Origin: RPQJ01 sp963732415 | GTDB lineage: Bacteria > Pseudomonadota > Gammaproteobacteria > Steroidobacterales > Steroidobacteraceae | Assembly (NCBI GenBank): GCA_963732415.1 | Contig: CAVSZK010000015.1 | Location: 1 to 64,000 of the forward strand | DNA length: 64,000 bases | Reading direction: 5' to 3' | Shown: one piece after another, positions 18,037 to 27,271 of the stretch | Layout: each line of letters opens with the position of its first letter | How positions within the stretch are numbered: position 1 is the stretch's first letter | Translations under genes and position numbers: made by a program | Notes under the pieces: model-generated | Told to the model about the DNA's origin: nothing | Databases searched by the model: none | Seen by the model: the letters and a program-made list of their open reading frames with translations, nothing else

Positions 18037-18711
18037 TCAGGTTCCGACGAGCTTCGAAAACCACCCGCCGACCTGGCTCATGACGCCCTCGGCATTCATG
18101 CCGACTCGCAGCACGAGCCAAAGCAGCGCGCCGATATACAGGGAGGAAATGCCAGCCACCAGGTAGCCGACGAGCAACAGCACACCATCGCGTTCCGCCA
18201 TTCCAAGGCACAACAGGATGATGGCGATGGCCGGCAGCGTGTTGGCCAACGGAACGAACGGCAGCGGTGCCATCAGCAGCAACACGACGATCACGATCGT
18301 GACGCCGTGCAGCGAGTTCACCAGCGTAGATCCCGTCAGCGCCAGCAGCCGCGGCTTCACCAGGTGCTCGATGCGCGCGGCAGCACTCTGAGCCTGGCCC
18401 AGCACGTGCTGCACGGTCGCGCTGGGCAACTGGTGGTCGAGCAGGCGACCCGGCATCCACGGCAGCCTGCCCAGGATGACCGCCACCCCGATCAGCAGCA
18501 TCGGCAGACCTAGCGCGGTGCTCATGAATGGGAGCGAGACCGGAATCAGGAACGGCATTGCCAGGATGGCGCTGAAAACCAGCAGGCCCTGCTCACCAAC
18601 GTGGCCCAGCAGTTCCCGAAGCGTAACCATGTGCCCACGCACCGCCGCGGCCGTGGCCGCCAGCGCGTCGGACAATCGTACATCGGGGTTGCGGAACTGG
18701 ACTGCGGTCAT
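18037..18711 (-). CDS. ExoD-family exopolysaccharide synthesis protein
   Basis: 224 residues. LRELLGHVGEQGLLVFSAILAMPFLIPVSLP and the following hydrophobic run match the ExoD family, inner-membrane proteins first found through Rhizobium exopolysaccharide mutants and of unproven molecular role. Four to five membrane segments are visible, with a conserved loop ILGRLPWMPGRLLDHQLP between the first pair and the rest. It is divergent from the thioesterase gene with about 50 bp between starts. Confidence 0.85.
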   Translation of the reverse strand: MTAVQFRNPDVRLSDALAATAAAVRGHMVTLRELLGHVGEQGLLVFSAILAMPFLIPVSLPFMSTALGLPMLLIGVAVILGRLPWMPGRLLDHQLPSATVQHVLGQAQSAAARIEHLVKPRLLALTGSTLVNSLHGVTIVIVVLLLMAPLPFVPLANTLPAIAIILLCLGMAERDGVLLLVGYLVAGISSLYIGALLWLVLRVGMNAEGVMSQVGGWFSKLVGT

Positions 18712-18761
18712 CGTTGTTGCCGGCTATCATTCGGGTCGGGCGCCTGCCCGTCAATCGAACC

Positions 18762-19217
18762 ATGCCCAGAATCGATCCTCACCGCCTCGATCCCGCGCAC
18801 TATCCGGTCAAGGTCGCGATCCTCGCACGTTACGCGGATGTCGATCCCCTCTGGCACATCAACAACATCGCGATCGCGCAGTACTATGAAGAGGCGCGCG
18901 TGGCGGTGGGCGCCCGGATGCTGGGCGGCGTACGAATCCCGACGCCGGCCGGCGAGCGCGTGCTGATCGCGCACCAGTCAATCGACTACGTGCAGGAAGC
19001 GGGTTACCCGGGCACGCTCGAGGTCGGGGTAGGCGTGCTCAGGATTGGCACGACTTCGTGGACTTACGGCATGGGCATGTTCCAGGAGGACCGCTGCGTC
19101 AGCGTCTCGAGTGCCGTCATGGTACTTGCAGACGAAAATGGTCCGGTGCGCCTGCCTGATGTCTATCGCGCGCGGCTTCAATCGTGGCTGCTTGGCGCCG
19201 CAGTCCGCGACGTGTAG
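18762..19217 (+). CDS. Acyl-CoA thioesterase, hotdog fold (4HBT family)
   Basis: 151 residues from the ATG at 18762; a start at 18714 is possible but adds unlike sequence. The hotdog-fold active-site motif YADVDPLWHINNIAIAQYYEEAR is the form D-x-D-x3-H-x-N-N seen in 4-hydroxybenzoyl-CoA thioesterase relatives, followed by a central helix. It hydrolyses an acyl-CoA, substrate unknown. It precedes the DUF502 gene by 37 bp on the same strand. Confidence 0.8.
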   Translation: MPRIDPHRLDPAHYPVKVAILARYADVDPLWHINNIAIAQYYEEARVAVGARMLGGVRIPTPAGERVLIAHQSIDYVQEAGYPGTLEVGVGVLRIGTTSWTYGMGMFQEDRCVSVSSAVMVLADENGPVRLPDVYRARLQSWLLGAAVRDV

Positions 19218-19254
19218 CCAGGATCGAATTCGCTGCCAACCAGGGAGAAATGCC

Positions 19255-19866
19255 GTGTCGCGACTCAGTGAGTTCCTCAAGACCACGCTTGTCGGCGGGC
19301 TGTTGTTCCTGGTGCCCCTGGTGCTGATCGGGCTCATGTTGCGCCAAGCGCTGCAGCTTGCCGGTAAGGTCGCCAGGCCGATCGTGGCGTACTTCCCGTA
19401 TAACCAGATCGCTGGAATCGCGGTGGGCACGATCGTCGCCGCGCTGATGCTGGTCGTGGTCGCATTCCTGGCCGGCCTCGCGGCGCGCACGGGCACCGGC
19501 CGGAGACTGACAGGCTGGGTGGAGCAGTCCTTCCTGGCCAGCATGCCCCAGTACCGCGTCGTCACCAGCATGGCCGAAGGCCTGGCGAAGATCGAGAATG
19601 GCGACGGCCTCACGCCGGTGATGATGAGCACCGACGGGTCATGGCAACTCGGCTATGCGCTCGAGGAGCTGGGTGACGGCTGGACGGCGGTGTTCATCCC
19701 GCAATCGCCGACGCCGATGTCGGGCAATGTAATGTTCGTGCCAGCCGCGAGGATTCGACCGCTGGGAATCGGGATCCACGACGCCATGAAACTGGTAAAG
19801 CACATGGGCATGGGTTCGGCGGAGGCCCTGAAGGGCGTCGACTTCGCACCGCCCCGCGAGGCTTGA
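19255..19866 (+). CDS. DUF502 family inner-membrane protein
   Basis: 203 residues from a GTG at 19255 served by AGGGAG; an ATG at 19250 is out of frame. Two N-terminal helices (LVGGLLFLVPLVLIGLML and GIAVGTIVAALMLVVVAFLAGL) are followed by a soluble region with VFIPQSPTPMSGNVMFVP and the ending HDAMKLVKHMGMGS, all typical of DUF502. Function of the family is not established. It is followed after 3 bp by the flavoprotein gene, suggesting co-translation. Confidence 0.85.
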   Translation: MSRLSEFLKTTLVGGLLFLVPLVLIGLMLRQALQLAGKVARPIVAYFPYNQIAGIAVGTIVAALMLVVVAFLAGLAARTGTGRRLTGWVEQSFLASMPQYRVVTSMAEGLAKIENGDGLTPVMMSTDGSWQLGYALEELGDGWTAVFIPQSPTPMSGNVMFVPAARIRPLGIGIHDAMKLVKHMGMGSAEALKGVDFAPPREA

Positions 19867-19869
19867 GCA

Positions 19870-21468
19870 GTGCTGCGCTACCAGTCCGACGTCGTGGTGA
19901 TCGGTTCGGGCATCGCGGGTGTGACCGCGGCGCTCGAGCTCCTCGACCGCGGCCGACGCGTGCTGCTGCTCGACCGTGATGTCGAGCAGAACATGGGCGG
20001 CCTCGCGAAGGAGAGCTTCGGCGGCATCTGGTTCGCCGGCACACCGCTGCAGCGCCGCTATGGCATCCGCGACGGTGCGGAACAGGGTCTGCGCGACTGG
20101 CACGCTTTCGCCGAATTCGGGCCCGGTGACCACTGGCCGCGCGCCTGGGCCGAGGCCTACGTGCAGCGCGCGAACGAGGAGATCTTCGACTGGCTGCGCG
20201 GCGCGGGCGTGCAGTTCATGCCGATGCCGCTCTGGGTCGAGCGCGGGCTGTATACACCGGGTAACTCGGTGCCGCGCTGGCACATCGTCTGGGGAACCGG
20301 CCACGAACTCGCCATCGTCCTGAATCGCCGGCTGCTCGCACACCCGCGCAGGAATCTGCTCGAAATCAGATTCGAGCACCGCGTCGAGTCACTCACCGTC
20401 ACCAATGGCCGTGTGACCGGCTGCCGCGGCGAGACGGAAGGCACAGGGCAGCAATTCGAGGCCGCCGGAGAGTCGGTCGTGATCGCCGCTGGCGGCATCA
20501 ACGGCAACCTGGCACGCGTCAAAGAAAACTGGCACGCGGACTGGGGCCGCCCGCCGGAGACGCTCCTGAACGGCTCGCACAAATACGCGGATGGACGCCT
20601 GCACGATGCAGCTGCCGCGATTGGCGCCGGCGTCACGCACCTCGACTGGCAGTGGAACTACGCGGCCGGCGTGCATCACTGGCAGCCGCGCAAGCCCGCG
20701 CACGGGCTGTCACTGGTCCCGCCGAAGTCGGCGCTGTGGCTCAACTGGCGCGGCGAGCGCATCGGCCCGATGCCGCTGGTGACGGGATTCGACACGCACG
20801 ATCTCGTCGCGCAGATCTGCAGGCAGCAACGCGCCTATTCGTGGCAATTACTGAACCGCCGCATTGCGCTCAAGGAACTCGCGATCTCCGGCGGCGAATT
20901 CAACCCGGCGTTCCGGGAGAAGAATAAGCTGCACGTGGCCCGCGACATGCTGCGTGGCAATCGCTGGCTGTACGACCAGGTGACGCGCAATTGCCCCGAC
21001 TTCGTGGTCGCCGAAACGCTGCCGGAACTGGTCGAGAAGATGAATGCGCTGGTGGGCGACGGATCAGTGGACCTCGCGGCTGTCGCGGACGCGGCCACGG
21101 CCTACGACTCGCGCATCGACGCGGGTCCACGCTTTCACGACGACGAACAGCTGCGTCGCATCGAGTTCGCGCGTCGCTGGGTCGGCGACCGGCTGCGCAC
21201 CTGCAAGTTCCAGAAGATCCTCGACCCGAAGGCCGGGCCGCTGCTCGCGATCCGTGAATTCATCATCAGCCGCAAGAGCATGGGCGGCCTGGTAACCGAC
21301 CTCGACTGCCGCGTGCTCGACGGTTCCGGCGAACCGATACCGGGCCTCTACGCGGCCGGCGAATCCGCAGGCTTCGGCGGCGGCGGCATGAACGGCAAGC
21401 GCGGCCTCGAAGGGACATTCCTCGGCGGATGCCTGTTCGGCGGACGAATCGCTGGTCGCACGGCCTGA
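19870..21468 (+). CDS. FAD-binding dehydrogenase (fumarate reductase/3-ketosteroid dehydrogenase-type flavoprotein)
   Basis: 532 residues from a GTG at 19870. The N-terminal dinucleotide-binding motif DVVVIGSGIAGVTAALELLDRG is followed by an acidic end (LLDRD) of the FAD fold; a second FAD contact GLYAAGESAGFGGGGMNGKRGLEG is near the C-terminus. It matches the FAD_binding_2 superfamily group annotated as FAD-binding dehydrogenase (COG3573). It probably reduces or oxidises a C-C bond next to a carbonyl; substrate unknown. No ketosteroid-pathway neighbours are visible. Confidence 0.8.
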   Translation: MLRYQSDVVVIGSGIAGVTAALELLDRGRRVLLLDRDVEQNMGGLAKESFGGIWFAGTPLQRRYGIRDGAEQGLRDWHAFAEFGPGDHWPRAWAEAYVQRANEEIFDWLRGAGVQFMPMPLWVERGLYTPGNSVPRWHIVWGTGHELAIVLNRRLLAHPRRNLLEIRFEHRVESLTVTNGRVTGCRGETEGTGQQFEAAGESVVIAAGGINGNLARVKENWHADWGRPPETLLNGSHKYADGRLHDAAAAIGAGVTHLDWQWNYAAGVHHWQPRKPAHGLSLVPPKSALWLNWRGERIGPMPLVTGFDTHDLVAQICRQQRAYSWQLLNRRIALKELAISGGEFNPAFREKNKLHVARDMLRGNRWLYDQVTRNCPDFVVAETLPELVEKMNALVGDGSVDLAAVADAATAYDSRIDAGPRFHDDEQLRRIEFARRWVGDRLRTCKFQKILDPKAGPLLAIREFIISRKSMGGLVTDLDCRVLDGSGEPIPGLYAAGESAGFGGGGMNGKRGLEGTFLGGCLFGGRIAGRTA

Positions 21469-21492
21469 GTGTAGCGGCTCAGCCGCAGGCGG

Positions 21493-22098
21493 TCAGCCAA
21501 GCGCGGAGAACCTGTCCGCAACCCGCCCCGCCATGTTCTTCGCCTTGAGCCCGAAGAAGATCTTCAGTGCCCCGACCACGACGGCCCAGCTTGCGATCAG
21601 GTAGACGATCGAGACGCCGCCGGCGAGAGGGTTCCTGAACACGAGCAGGCCGAAGAGGACAGAGAGCGCGCCCGCCGCATACAGGATCCATTCGCGGCTG
21701 GTGGCCTTGCGGACCTTGTAGCCCATGACCAGCAGGAACACGCCGAGCAGCACCGCCTGGATCGCAACCAGGAAGATCAGCGCCACCATGCTCACCGGCG
21801 GGTTGAGGAGCGCGTACCCGCCAACCACCAGCCCGAGGATGCCCATCAGAAGCATCACCCACCAGCCGTCCTTTTCACGATGCTGCAGTGCACCCGCGGC
21901 GTTGAATGCGCCATCCACAAGGATGGAGGCTGCGAAGAACATCGCGAGCACGAACAAGGCGAGCTTCGGATTTACGAAGGCGAGCACGCCGAAAATCACG
22001 CTGGCGACGCCACCGACCACGAAAACCCACCAGGTGCGGCGGCAGAGAACCTGGGCATTCGCACCGAGGCTGTTCATCATCTCGTCGCGGTTTGCCAT
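21493..22098 (-). CDS. HdeD family (DUF308) membrane protein
   Basis: 201 residues with six predicted membrane segments in three pairs, for example WWVFVVGGVASVIFGVLAFV and VMLLMGILGLVVGGYALL. The repeated GxxxxxFGxxAF-type turns are those of HdeD, an inner-membrane protein linked to acid resistance in E. coli. It is convergent with the flavoprotein, and its start is 31 bp from the divergent trmB start. Confidence 0.85.
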   Translation of the reverse strand: MANRDEMMNSLGANAQVLCRRTWWVFVVGGVASVIFGVLAFVNPKLALFVLAMFFAASILVDGAFNAAGALQHREKDGWWVMLLMGILGLVVGGYALLNPPVSMVALIFLVAIQAVLLGVFLLVMGYKVRKATSREWILYAAGALSVLFGLLVFRNPLAGGVSIVYLIASWAVVVGALKIFFGLKAKNMAGRVADRFSALG

Positions 22099-22128
22099 GT
22101 CTTGCTCCCCGGCGCGCGGTCACGCCGT

Positions 22129-22896
22129 ATGATTGGTGTTCCTGTCCCGCCACCGGACTTTATCGGCTTGTCACCCGCGATTCCAGACGACCCGGCTGCC
22201 GCCGGCGAGAAGGCGGTCGCTCCGCTGCACCGCCGCGGCGTAAAAAGCTTCGTGGCCCGCGCCGGCCGCATGACTACCGCCCAGGAGCGAGCCTGGCGCG
22301 AGTTGTGGCCTCGCTACGGCGTCGAGGACCGGGCTGGAGCCATTGACCTGCCCGGGCTCTTCGGCCGCGTGGCACCGCTTACGCTCGAGATCGGCTTTGG
22401 CAACGGCGAGTCGCTGCTCGCGCTCGCCGCCGCGCAGCCTGAGGCGGATTTCCTCGGCATCGAAGTGCACAGGCCTGGCGTCGGCCACCTGATGCTGCGC
22501 GCCGAGGCGTTGGCACTCACCAACCTGCGTGCGGCTTGCCGCGATGCAGTAGAAGTACTCGACCAGCAGATTGGCGACGCGGCGCTGGTTGCCGTGCTGC
22601 TCTACTTTCCGGATCCGTGGCCGAAAAAGCGGCACCACAAGCGCCGCATCGTGCAGCCGCCGTTCGTGGACCTGGTGGCACGAAAGCTCAAGCCGGGCGG
22701 CCGGTTCCGGCTCGCAACGGACTGGCAGAATTACGCGGAGCACATGCTCGAGGTCGTCGGAGCATGCGGAGCGCTGCGGAATGAGTTCGGTTCCGGTTAC
22801 GCGCCGCGACCGGACAGCAGGCCACTCACCCGGTTCGAGAACCGGGGGCACCGTCTGGGCCACGGTGTCTGGGACTTGTCATTCAGGAAGCCATAG
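22129..22896 (+). CDS. trmB: tRNA (guanine-N7)-methyltransferase
   Basis: 255 residues from the ATG at 22129. SAM-binding motif LTLEIGFGNGESLLALA, then FLGIEVHRPGVG, and the diagnostic motif YFPDPWPKKRHHKRRIVQP used to bind tRNA. It methylates G46 in the variable loop of tRNAs. The N-terminal 25 residues before RRGVKSFVARAGRMT are poorly conserved in the family, so a later start is possible. The 3' end overlaps the end of the convergent marC gene by 14 bp. Confidence 0.93.
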   Translation: MIGVPVPPPDFIGLSPAIPDDPAAAGEKAVAPLHRRGVKSFVARAGRMTTAQERAWRELWPRYGVEDRAGAIDLPGLFGRVAPLTLEIGFGNGESLLALAAAQPEADFLGIEVHRPGVGHLMLRAEALALTNLRAACRDAVEVLDQQIGDAALVAVLLYFPDPWPKKRHHKRRIVQPPFVDLVARKLKPGGRFRLATDWQNYAEHMLEVVGACGALRNEFGSGYAPRPDSRPLTRFENRGHRLGHGVWDLSFRKP

Positions 22897-23509
22897 CGCC
22901 GCGGATACCGTCCAGCACGAACTGCGAGGCGAGCGCGGCGAGCAGCACGCCCAGCAGGCGGCCGAGCACCGCGCCGCCGGTCACACCGATCACCCGCATC
23001 ACTGGACCGGTCACCAGCATCAGTCCCAGCGTGATCGCCAGCACCAGCACGATGACGCCAACCTGCGCGAAGAACTGCAGCGAGCCCGGCGGCACGCCAG
23101 CGAAAGCGAGCAGGATCGTCGCAATGGCACCGGGTCCGGCGATAAGAGGGAACGCGAGCGGAAACACCGATATATCGCCACGATGGTGGGCCTCGGCATC
23201 CTCGCCCGGCGTGATCGACCGCACTCCCGAGGGCCGCGCGAACACCATTTCGATTGCCAGCAGGAACAACAGGATACCGCCGCCCACCTTGAAGGCATCC
23301 ACGCTGATGCCGAGCACCTTGAGCAGCGCCGTGCCGGCCGCGGCGAACACCAGGCAGACGACGCTGGAGATGGCGATCGCCTTCAGCGACATGCGCCGAC
23401 GGTAGTTGTTGTCGGCCCCGTCGGTCAGCCCCGCAAGCACGGGCAGCAGCGAAAGTGGCTCCACCACGACCAGCAGCACAACGAAGAATTTGACGAGTTC
23501 GTCGAACAT
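22883..23509 (-). CDS. MarC family integral membrane protein
   Basis: 208 residues from the ATG at 23509 (MFDELVKFFVVLLVVVEP); the frame is open further upstream. Six membrane segments, with family signatures VVVEPLSLLPVLAGLT and FPLIAGPGAIATILL. The MarC/UPF0056 family is widespread and, despite its name, its transport substrate is not settled. Convergent and overlapping with trmB. Confidence 0.88.
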   Translation of the reverse strand: MFDELVKFFVVLLVVVEPLSLLPVLAGLTDGADNNYRRRMSLKAIAISSVVCLVFAAAGTALLKVLGISVDAFKVGGGILLFLLAIEMVFARPSGVRSITPGEDAEAHHRGDISVFPLAFPLIAGPGAIATILLAFAGVPPGSLQFFAQVGVIVLVLAITLGLMLVTGPVMRVIGVTGGAVLGRLLGVLLAALASQFVLDGIRGAMAS

Positions 23510-23615
23510 TGGCAGTCCGCGCATTCCGCTACTTGAACTCACCTCCCAGCAGGACTACAAGTAAGGTGAGGTCGCACAGAGAATACACGCACAGCGATCG
23601 GCAGAGGTTGAGACC

Positions 23616-23960
23616 ATGGCGAAACTCGCACCTGTCATAGGCCAGTGGTACCGGCGCCCGGACGGAGATTCCTTCGAGGTCGTCGCCGTCGACCGCGACG
23701 ATCGCACCATCGAGATCCAGTACTTCGACGGCACGGTCGAGGAACTCGAGGTCGATGAGTGGGTGGGTGACGATATCGTAGCCGCCGAGCCTCCCGAGGA
23801 CTGGACCGGCTCGCTGGATGTCGAGCCCGAAGATACCGAGAACGAATACGAAACCGAGCCGGGCAATGCGCGGCCATGGAACGACCCGCTGCAGTTCGTC
23901 GACCGCGGCGAAGCGGGTGGATTCTCGGAATTGGAACTTCCCGAGCCCGACGAATACTAG
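23616..23960 (+). CDS. Small acidic protein of unknown function (DUF6763-like)
   Basis: 114 residues, strongly acidic (about 30 Asp plus Glu). The first 60 residues look like a small beta-sheet domain: IGQWYRRPDGDSFEVVAVD, then IEIQYFDGTVEELEVDEW. The rest is a disordered acidic tail. It resembles small gammaproteobacterial proteins annotated DUF6763, an assignment made from memory and not checked. Function is unknown. It is convergent with the Rieske gene, the stops lying 15 bp apart. Confidence 0.6.
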   Translation: MAKLAPVIGQWYRRPDGDSFEVVAVDRDDRTIEIQYFDGTVEELEVDEWVGDDIVAAEPPEDWTGSLDVEPEDTENEYETEPGNARPWNDPLQFVDRGEAGGFSELELPEPDEY

Positions 23961-23975
23961 GGAACGGCGGGTCGC

Positions 23976-24359
23976 CTACCGGCCGAGATCGGCCGGTTCC
24001 TCCAGCGGCACGCTTTCTTCCAGCATCACGTAGCCACGATCGACGCGCACCGGCAGCGCGCGCAGGCCGAGCCCGTCGCAGGGTCCCGACACGCAGCGGC
24101 CCGTTTCGATTTCGAACAACGCGCCGTGCATCGAGCACAGGATCAACGGCATCTCCGGCGCGAGAAAGGCATGCGGTCTCCAGTTCAGGGGAAATCCGGC
24201 GTGCGGACAGTGGTTCACGTAGGCGCGCAGCAGTCCGCCGCGGCGCACGACGAACCCGCGCAGCGGCCAGTCGCCATTTCCCATCGTGAATCCCCTCGCC
24301 CCTGGATCCGCCAGTTCGTGCAGCGCGCACACCACCCGCGTGAGGTCCACCACGTCCAC
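23976..24359 (-). CDS. Rieske [2Fe-2S] protein
   Basis: 127 residues with both Rieske cluster motifs: CPHAGFPLNW (C-x-H) and CSMHGALF (C-x2-H), plus a following GRCVSGPCDG loop. No transmembrane anchor or other domain is present, so it is a soluble ferredoxin-type Rieske protein or a small non-haem oxygenase component. It is followed by the AmpG-like transporter on the same strand order (transporter first), with 6 bp between them. Confidence 0.88.
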   Translation of the reverse strand: MDVVDLTRVVCALHELADPGARGFTMGNGDWPLRGFVVRRGGLLRAYVNHCPHAGFPLNWRPHAFLAPEMPLILCSMHGALFEIETGRCVSGPCDGLGLRALPVRVDRGYVMLEESVPLEEPADLGR

Positions 24360-24365
24360 GATGCG

Positions 24366-25778
24366 TTATCCGCCGGTCGCCGGCGGTGGCGGCTGGCTGC
24401 GCGACAGCAAAAAGAGCAGCACCAGTGCCGGCAGCCCGAGCGTCGCGGTGTAGACGAAGAATGCCGGGTAACCCACGGCGTCAACGACGAAGCCCGAGGT
24501 TCCCATCAGCAGCTTGCCGGGCAACGCGTACATCGATGAGAAGAGCGCGTACTGCGTGGCCGTATAGGACGCGCTGGTCAGGCTGGACAGGTAGGCGATG
24601 AGCGCGGTACCGGCTATGCCCATGGCGACGTTGTCGGCGCTGATGACGACCGCCAGGCCCGCGATGCTTGGGCTGCCCGTCCATGCGAAGACCGCGAACA
24701 TCAGGTTCGCGGCGATGATCATCACGCACCCGAGCGCCAGCGTCCGCATCAGGCCCAGCCTCGCGACGGCGACGCCGCCGACCAGCGTCCCGAACAGCGA
24801 CATGAACACGCCGAAGCCCTTGGCGACGGCCGCAATTTCCTTCAGCGAGAAGCCGGTGTCCAGGTAGAACGGGTTCGTCATCACGCCCATCGTGAAGTCC
24901 GCAAGCCGGTAGCTCGCGATGAAGGCGAGCATCAGTATCCCGAGCCGCGTTCCGTAGCGCGTGAAGAAATCGACGAACGGGCAGACCACCGCGCCGACGA
25001 ACCAGGCACCGAGCTGCCGCAACGACTGCGGCCAGTGAGCCTTGCGCTCGAGCCAGTCGATCACGCGTGGCTCCAGGTCGAGCGCCTCGCGCGCGACTCG
25101 CGGCTGCGGCTCCCGGATCACGAGTGTCGTCACGACACCGATACCCACCAGCACGGCCATCGTCGTGTATGCAACGCTCCAGCCGCGATCGGCTGCGATC
25201 CACAGCGCGCCAGCGCTCGCGACCATCAGCGCGACGCGATAGCCGAGCTGGTAGGCTGCCGCCATGGCGCCTTGCATCAACGGCGGAGCGGCCTCGATGC
25301 GCCACGCGTCCACGGATATGTCCTGGGTCGCGGAGCAGAAGGCGACCAGCAGTGCCAGTGCCGCGACGATGCCGAGATTGCCGGTCGGGTCCATGTGCGC
25401 CATGTTGGCAAGCCCGGCCGCGATGCCCACCTGCGCGACCAGCATCCAGCTGCGGCGGCGGCCCAGCAGCCGGCCGAGGATCGGCAGTTCGAGCCGGTCC
25501 ACGACCGGTGCCCAGAAAAACTTCACCGAGTAGATGATACCGACCCAGGAAAGCATGCCGATGGTCGCCCGCTCGATGCCCGCCTCGCGCAGCCATGCCG
25601 AGAGCGTCGAGAACACCAGCATGAACGGCAGCCCCGCGGAGAAACCCAGGAACAGCATTGCGAGCACGCTGGGATTGCGGTACGCGCGGACGGCCGTGAG
25701 CCAGCCACGCCACCATGCGCCGCCGGCGGTCGCCTCCCCCGCAGCCGCGCCCTGCGTGCCGGTGGCCCGGGCGCTCAC
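24366..25778 (-). CDS. AmpG-like MFS permease
   Basis: 470 residues from a GTG at 25778 that overlaps the exonuclease stop by 4 bp (GTGA). About twelve membrane segments, starting FLGFSAGLPFMLVFSTLSAWLREAGI and with a loop DRLELPILGRLLGRRRSWML between helices 2 and 3, both typical of AmpG. AmpG imports anhydro-muropeptides released from peptidoglycan. ATQDISVDAWRIE is the conserved segment in helix 5. Whether the substrate is muropeptide or another molecule cannot be read. Confidence 0.85.
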   Translation of the reverse strand: MSARATGTQGAAAGEATAGGAWWRGWLTAVRAYRNPSVLAMLFLGFSAGLPFMLVFSTLSAWLREAGIERATIGMLSWVGIIYSVKFFWAPVVDRLELPILGRLLGRRRSWMLVAQVGIAAGLANMAHMDPTGNLGIVAALALLVAFCSATQDISVDAWRIEAAPPLMQGAMAAAYQLGYRVALMVASAGALWIAADRGWSVAYTTMAVLVGIGVVTTLVIREPQPRVAREALDLEPRVIDWLERKAHWPQSLRQLGAWFVGAVVCPFVDFFTRYGTRLGILMLAFIASYRLADFTMGVMTNPFYLDTGFSLKEIAAVAKGFGVFMSLFGTLVGGVAVARLGLMRTLALGCVMIIAANLMFAVFAWTGSPSIAGLAVVISADNVAMGIAGTALIAYLSSLTSASYTATQYALFSSMYALPGKLLMGTSGFVVDAVGYPAFFVYTATLGLPALVLLFLLSRSQPPPPATGG

Positions 25779-26542
25779 AGGCCGTAGTCGACTACGAGGG
25801 GTGCGTGGTCGGAGAACCGCTGCGCCTTGTAGATACCGGCTCGCGCGACGCTGCCGCGCAGCAGCGGGCTCGTGACCTGGTAGTCGATGCGCCAGCCGAC
25901 GTTCTTTGACCAGGCCTGCCCGCGGTTGGACCACCACGTGTACTGCTCGGGCCGCGGGTCGACCTCGCGGAATGCATCCACGAAACGCGCCTCGCCGAAG
26001 ATTTCGTCCATCCAGGCGCGCTCCTCCGGCAGGAAACCGGAGTTCTTCTGGTTGGAACGCCAGTTCTTGAGGTCGATTTCCTTGTGCGCGATGTTCCAGT
26101 CGCCGCACAGCACATAGTCGCGCTTCTTGCGCGCCAGCGCACGCAGGTGCGGCATGAACTCGGCCAGGAAGCGGAACTTCGCCTGCTGGCGCTCGTCGCT
26201 CGACGAGCCCGATGGCAGGTACACCGATACGACGCTCAGGCCCTTGAACCGGGCCTCGATGTAGCGGCCCTCGGCATCGAACTCCCGCGAGCCGAAACCG
26301 GCGACGACCTCGATGGGCTTCTGCTTCGAGTAGATGGCCACACCGCTGTAGCCCTTCTTCTCCGCATCCGCGTAATGGCAGTGATAGCCGGCGGGGTGGA
26401 ACACCGGGTCTGCGAGCTGGTTTCGCTGGGCCTTTGTTTCCTGGATGCAGACCACGTCGGCATCCTGCCTGGCCATCCACTCGAAGAACCCCTTGCGCTG
26501 GGCCGAGCGGATGCCGTTCGCGTTCAGGGTGATGATGCGCAT
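25775..26542 (-). CDS. xthA: Exodeoxyribonuclease III
   Basis: 255 residues from the ATG at 26542. Catalytic motifs of the ExoIII/APE1 family: NANGIRSA, IQETKAQ (metal-binding Glu), VYLPSG, GDWNIAHKEIDLKN (Asp and Asn), WWSNR, and the closing SDHAPLVVDY (Asp-His). It cuts DNA at abasic sites and removes 3' blocks. It is divergent from pyrE with 24 bp between start codons, so the promoters must overlap the opposite genes or each other. Confidence 0.93.
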   Translation of the reverse strand: MRIITLNANGIRSAQRKGFFEWMARQDADVVCIQETKAQRNQLADPVFHPAGYHCHYADAEKKGYSGVAIYSKQKPIEVVAGFGSREFDAEGRYIEARFKGLSVVSVYLPSGSSSDERQQAKFRFLAEFMPHLRALARKKRDYVLCGDWNIAHKEIDLKNWRSNQKNSGFLPEERAWMDEIFGEARFVDAFREVDPRPEQYTWWSNRGQAWSKNVGWRIDYQVTSPLLRGSVARAGIYKAQRFSDHAPLVVDYGL

Positions 26543-26566
26543 GGCGGCGAAGTATAAAGTAGCGCC

Positions 26567-27199
26567 ATGCACCAGCCTGACTTCATTCGACTCTGCCTCG
26601 ACCTCGGCGTGCTGCGCTTCGGCGAGTTCACGCTCAAGTCCGGACGTATAAGCCCGTACTTCTTCAACGCGGGACTCTTCAACACCGGTCACGCGATCGC
26701 CTCGCTCGGCAGGCACTACGCGCGGGCCGCGGCGTTGTCAGGAGTACCGTTCGACATGCTGTTCGGGCCGGCCTACAAGGGCATCCCGCTGGTGACGACG
26801 ACCGCGGCCGCGCTCGCCGGGCACGAAGACATGAACCTCCCGTTCGCGTTCAACCGCAAGGAGGCCAAGGACCACGGCGAGGGCGGCGTTATCGTGGGTG
26901 CCCCGCTTGCCGGTCGGGTACTGGTCGTGGACGACGTGATCACGGCGGGTACGGCCATCCGCGAGTCGGTCGAGATCATCCGCGCCCATGGCGCAACGCC
27001 CGCCGGCGTGCTGATTGCGCTCGACCGTGAGGAGCGCGGCCAGGGCGAGCGTTCCGCAGTCCAGGAGGTGCAGGAGACCTTCGGCCTGCCGGTGGTGAGC
27101 GTGCTGCGGCTGCGCGACCTGATGGACCACCTCGAAGCCCAGGGCGATGAATCGACCCTTGCGGCGGTCCGGGCGTATCGCGATCGCTACGGCGTGTAA
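26567..27199 (+). CDS. pyrE: Orotate phosphoribosyltransferase
   Basis: 210 residues. N-terminal FGEFTLKSGRISPYFFNAG and the PRPP-binding loop VLVVDDVITAGTAIRES are diagnostic; FNRKEAKDHGEGG is the flexible catalytic loop with its lysines. It makes orotidine 5'-phosphate from orotate and PRPP in pyrimidine synthesis. It stands alone, divergent from xthA. Confidence 0.95.
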   Translation: MHQPDFIRLCLDLGVLRFGEFTLKSGRISPYFFNAGLFNTGHAIASLGRHYARAAALSGVPFDMLFGPAYKGIPLVTTTAAALAGHEDMNLPFAFNRKEAKDHGEGGVIVGAPLAGRVLVVDDVITAGTAIRESVEIIRAHGATPAGVLIALDREERGQGERSAVQEVQETFGLPVVSVLRLRDLMDHLEAQGDESTLAAVRAYRDRYGV

Positions 27200-27271
27200 T
27201 TGGTCGCGTCATTTGACATAGTTCACAATCCGGACGAGCAGAAATAGGTCCCGCGAGCCCGTCGGAGCAGA

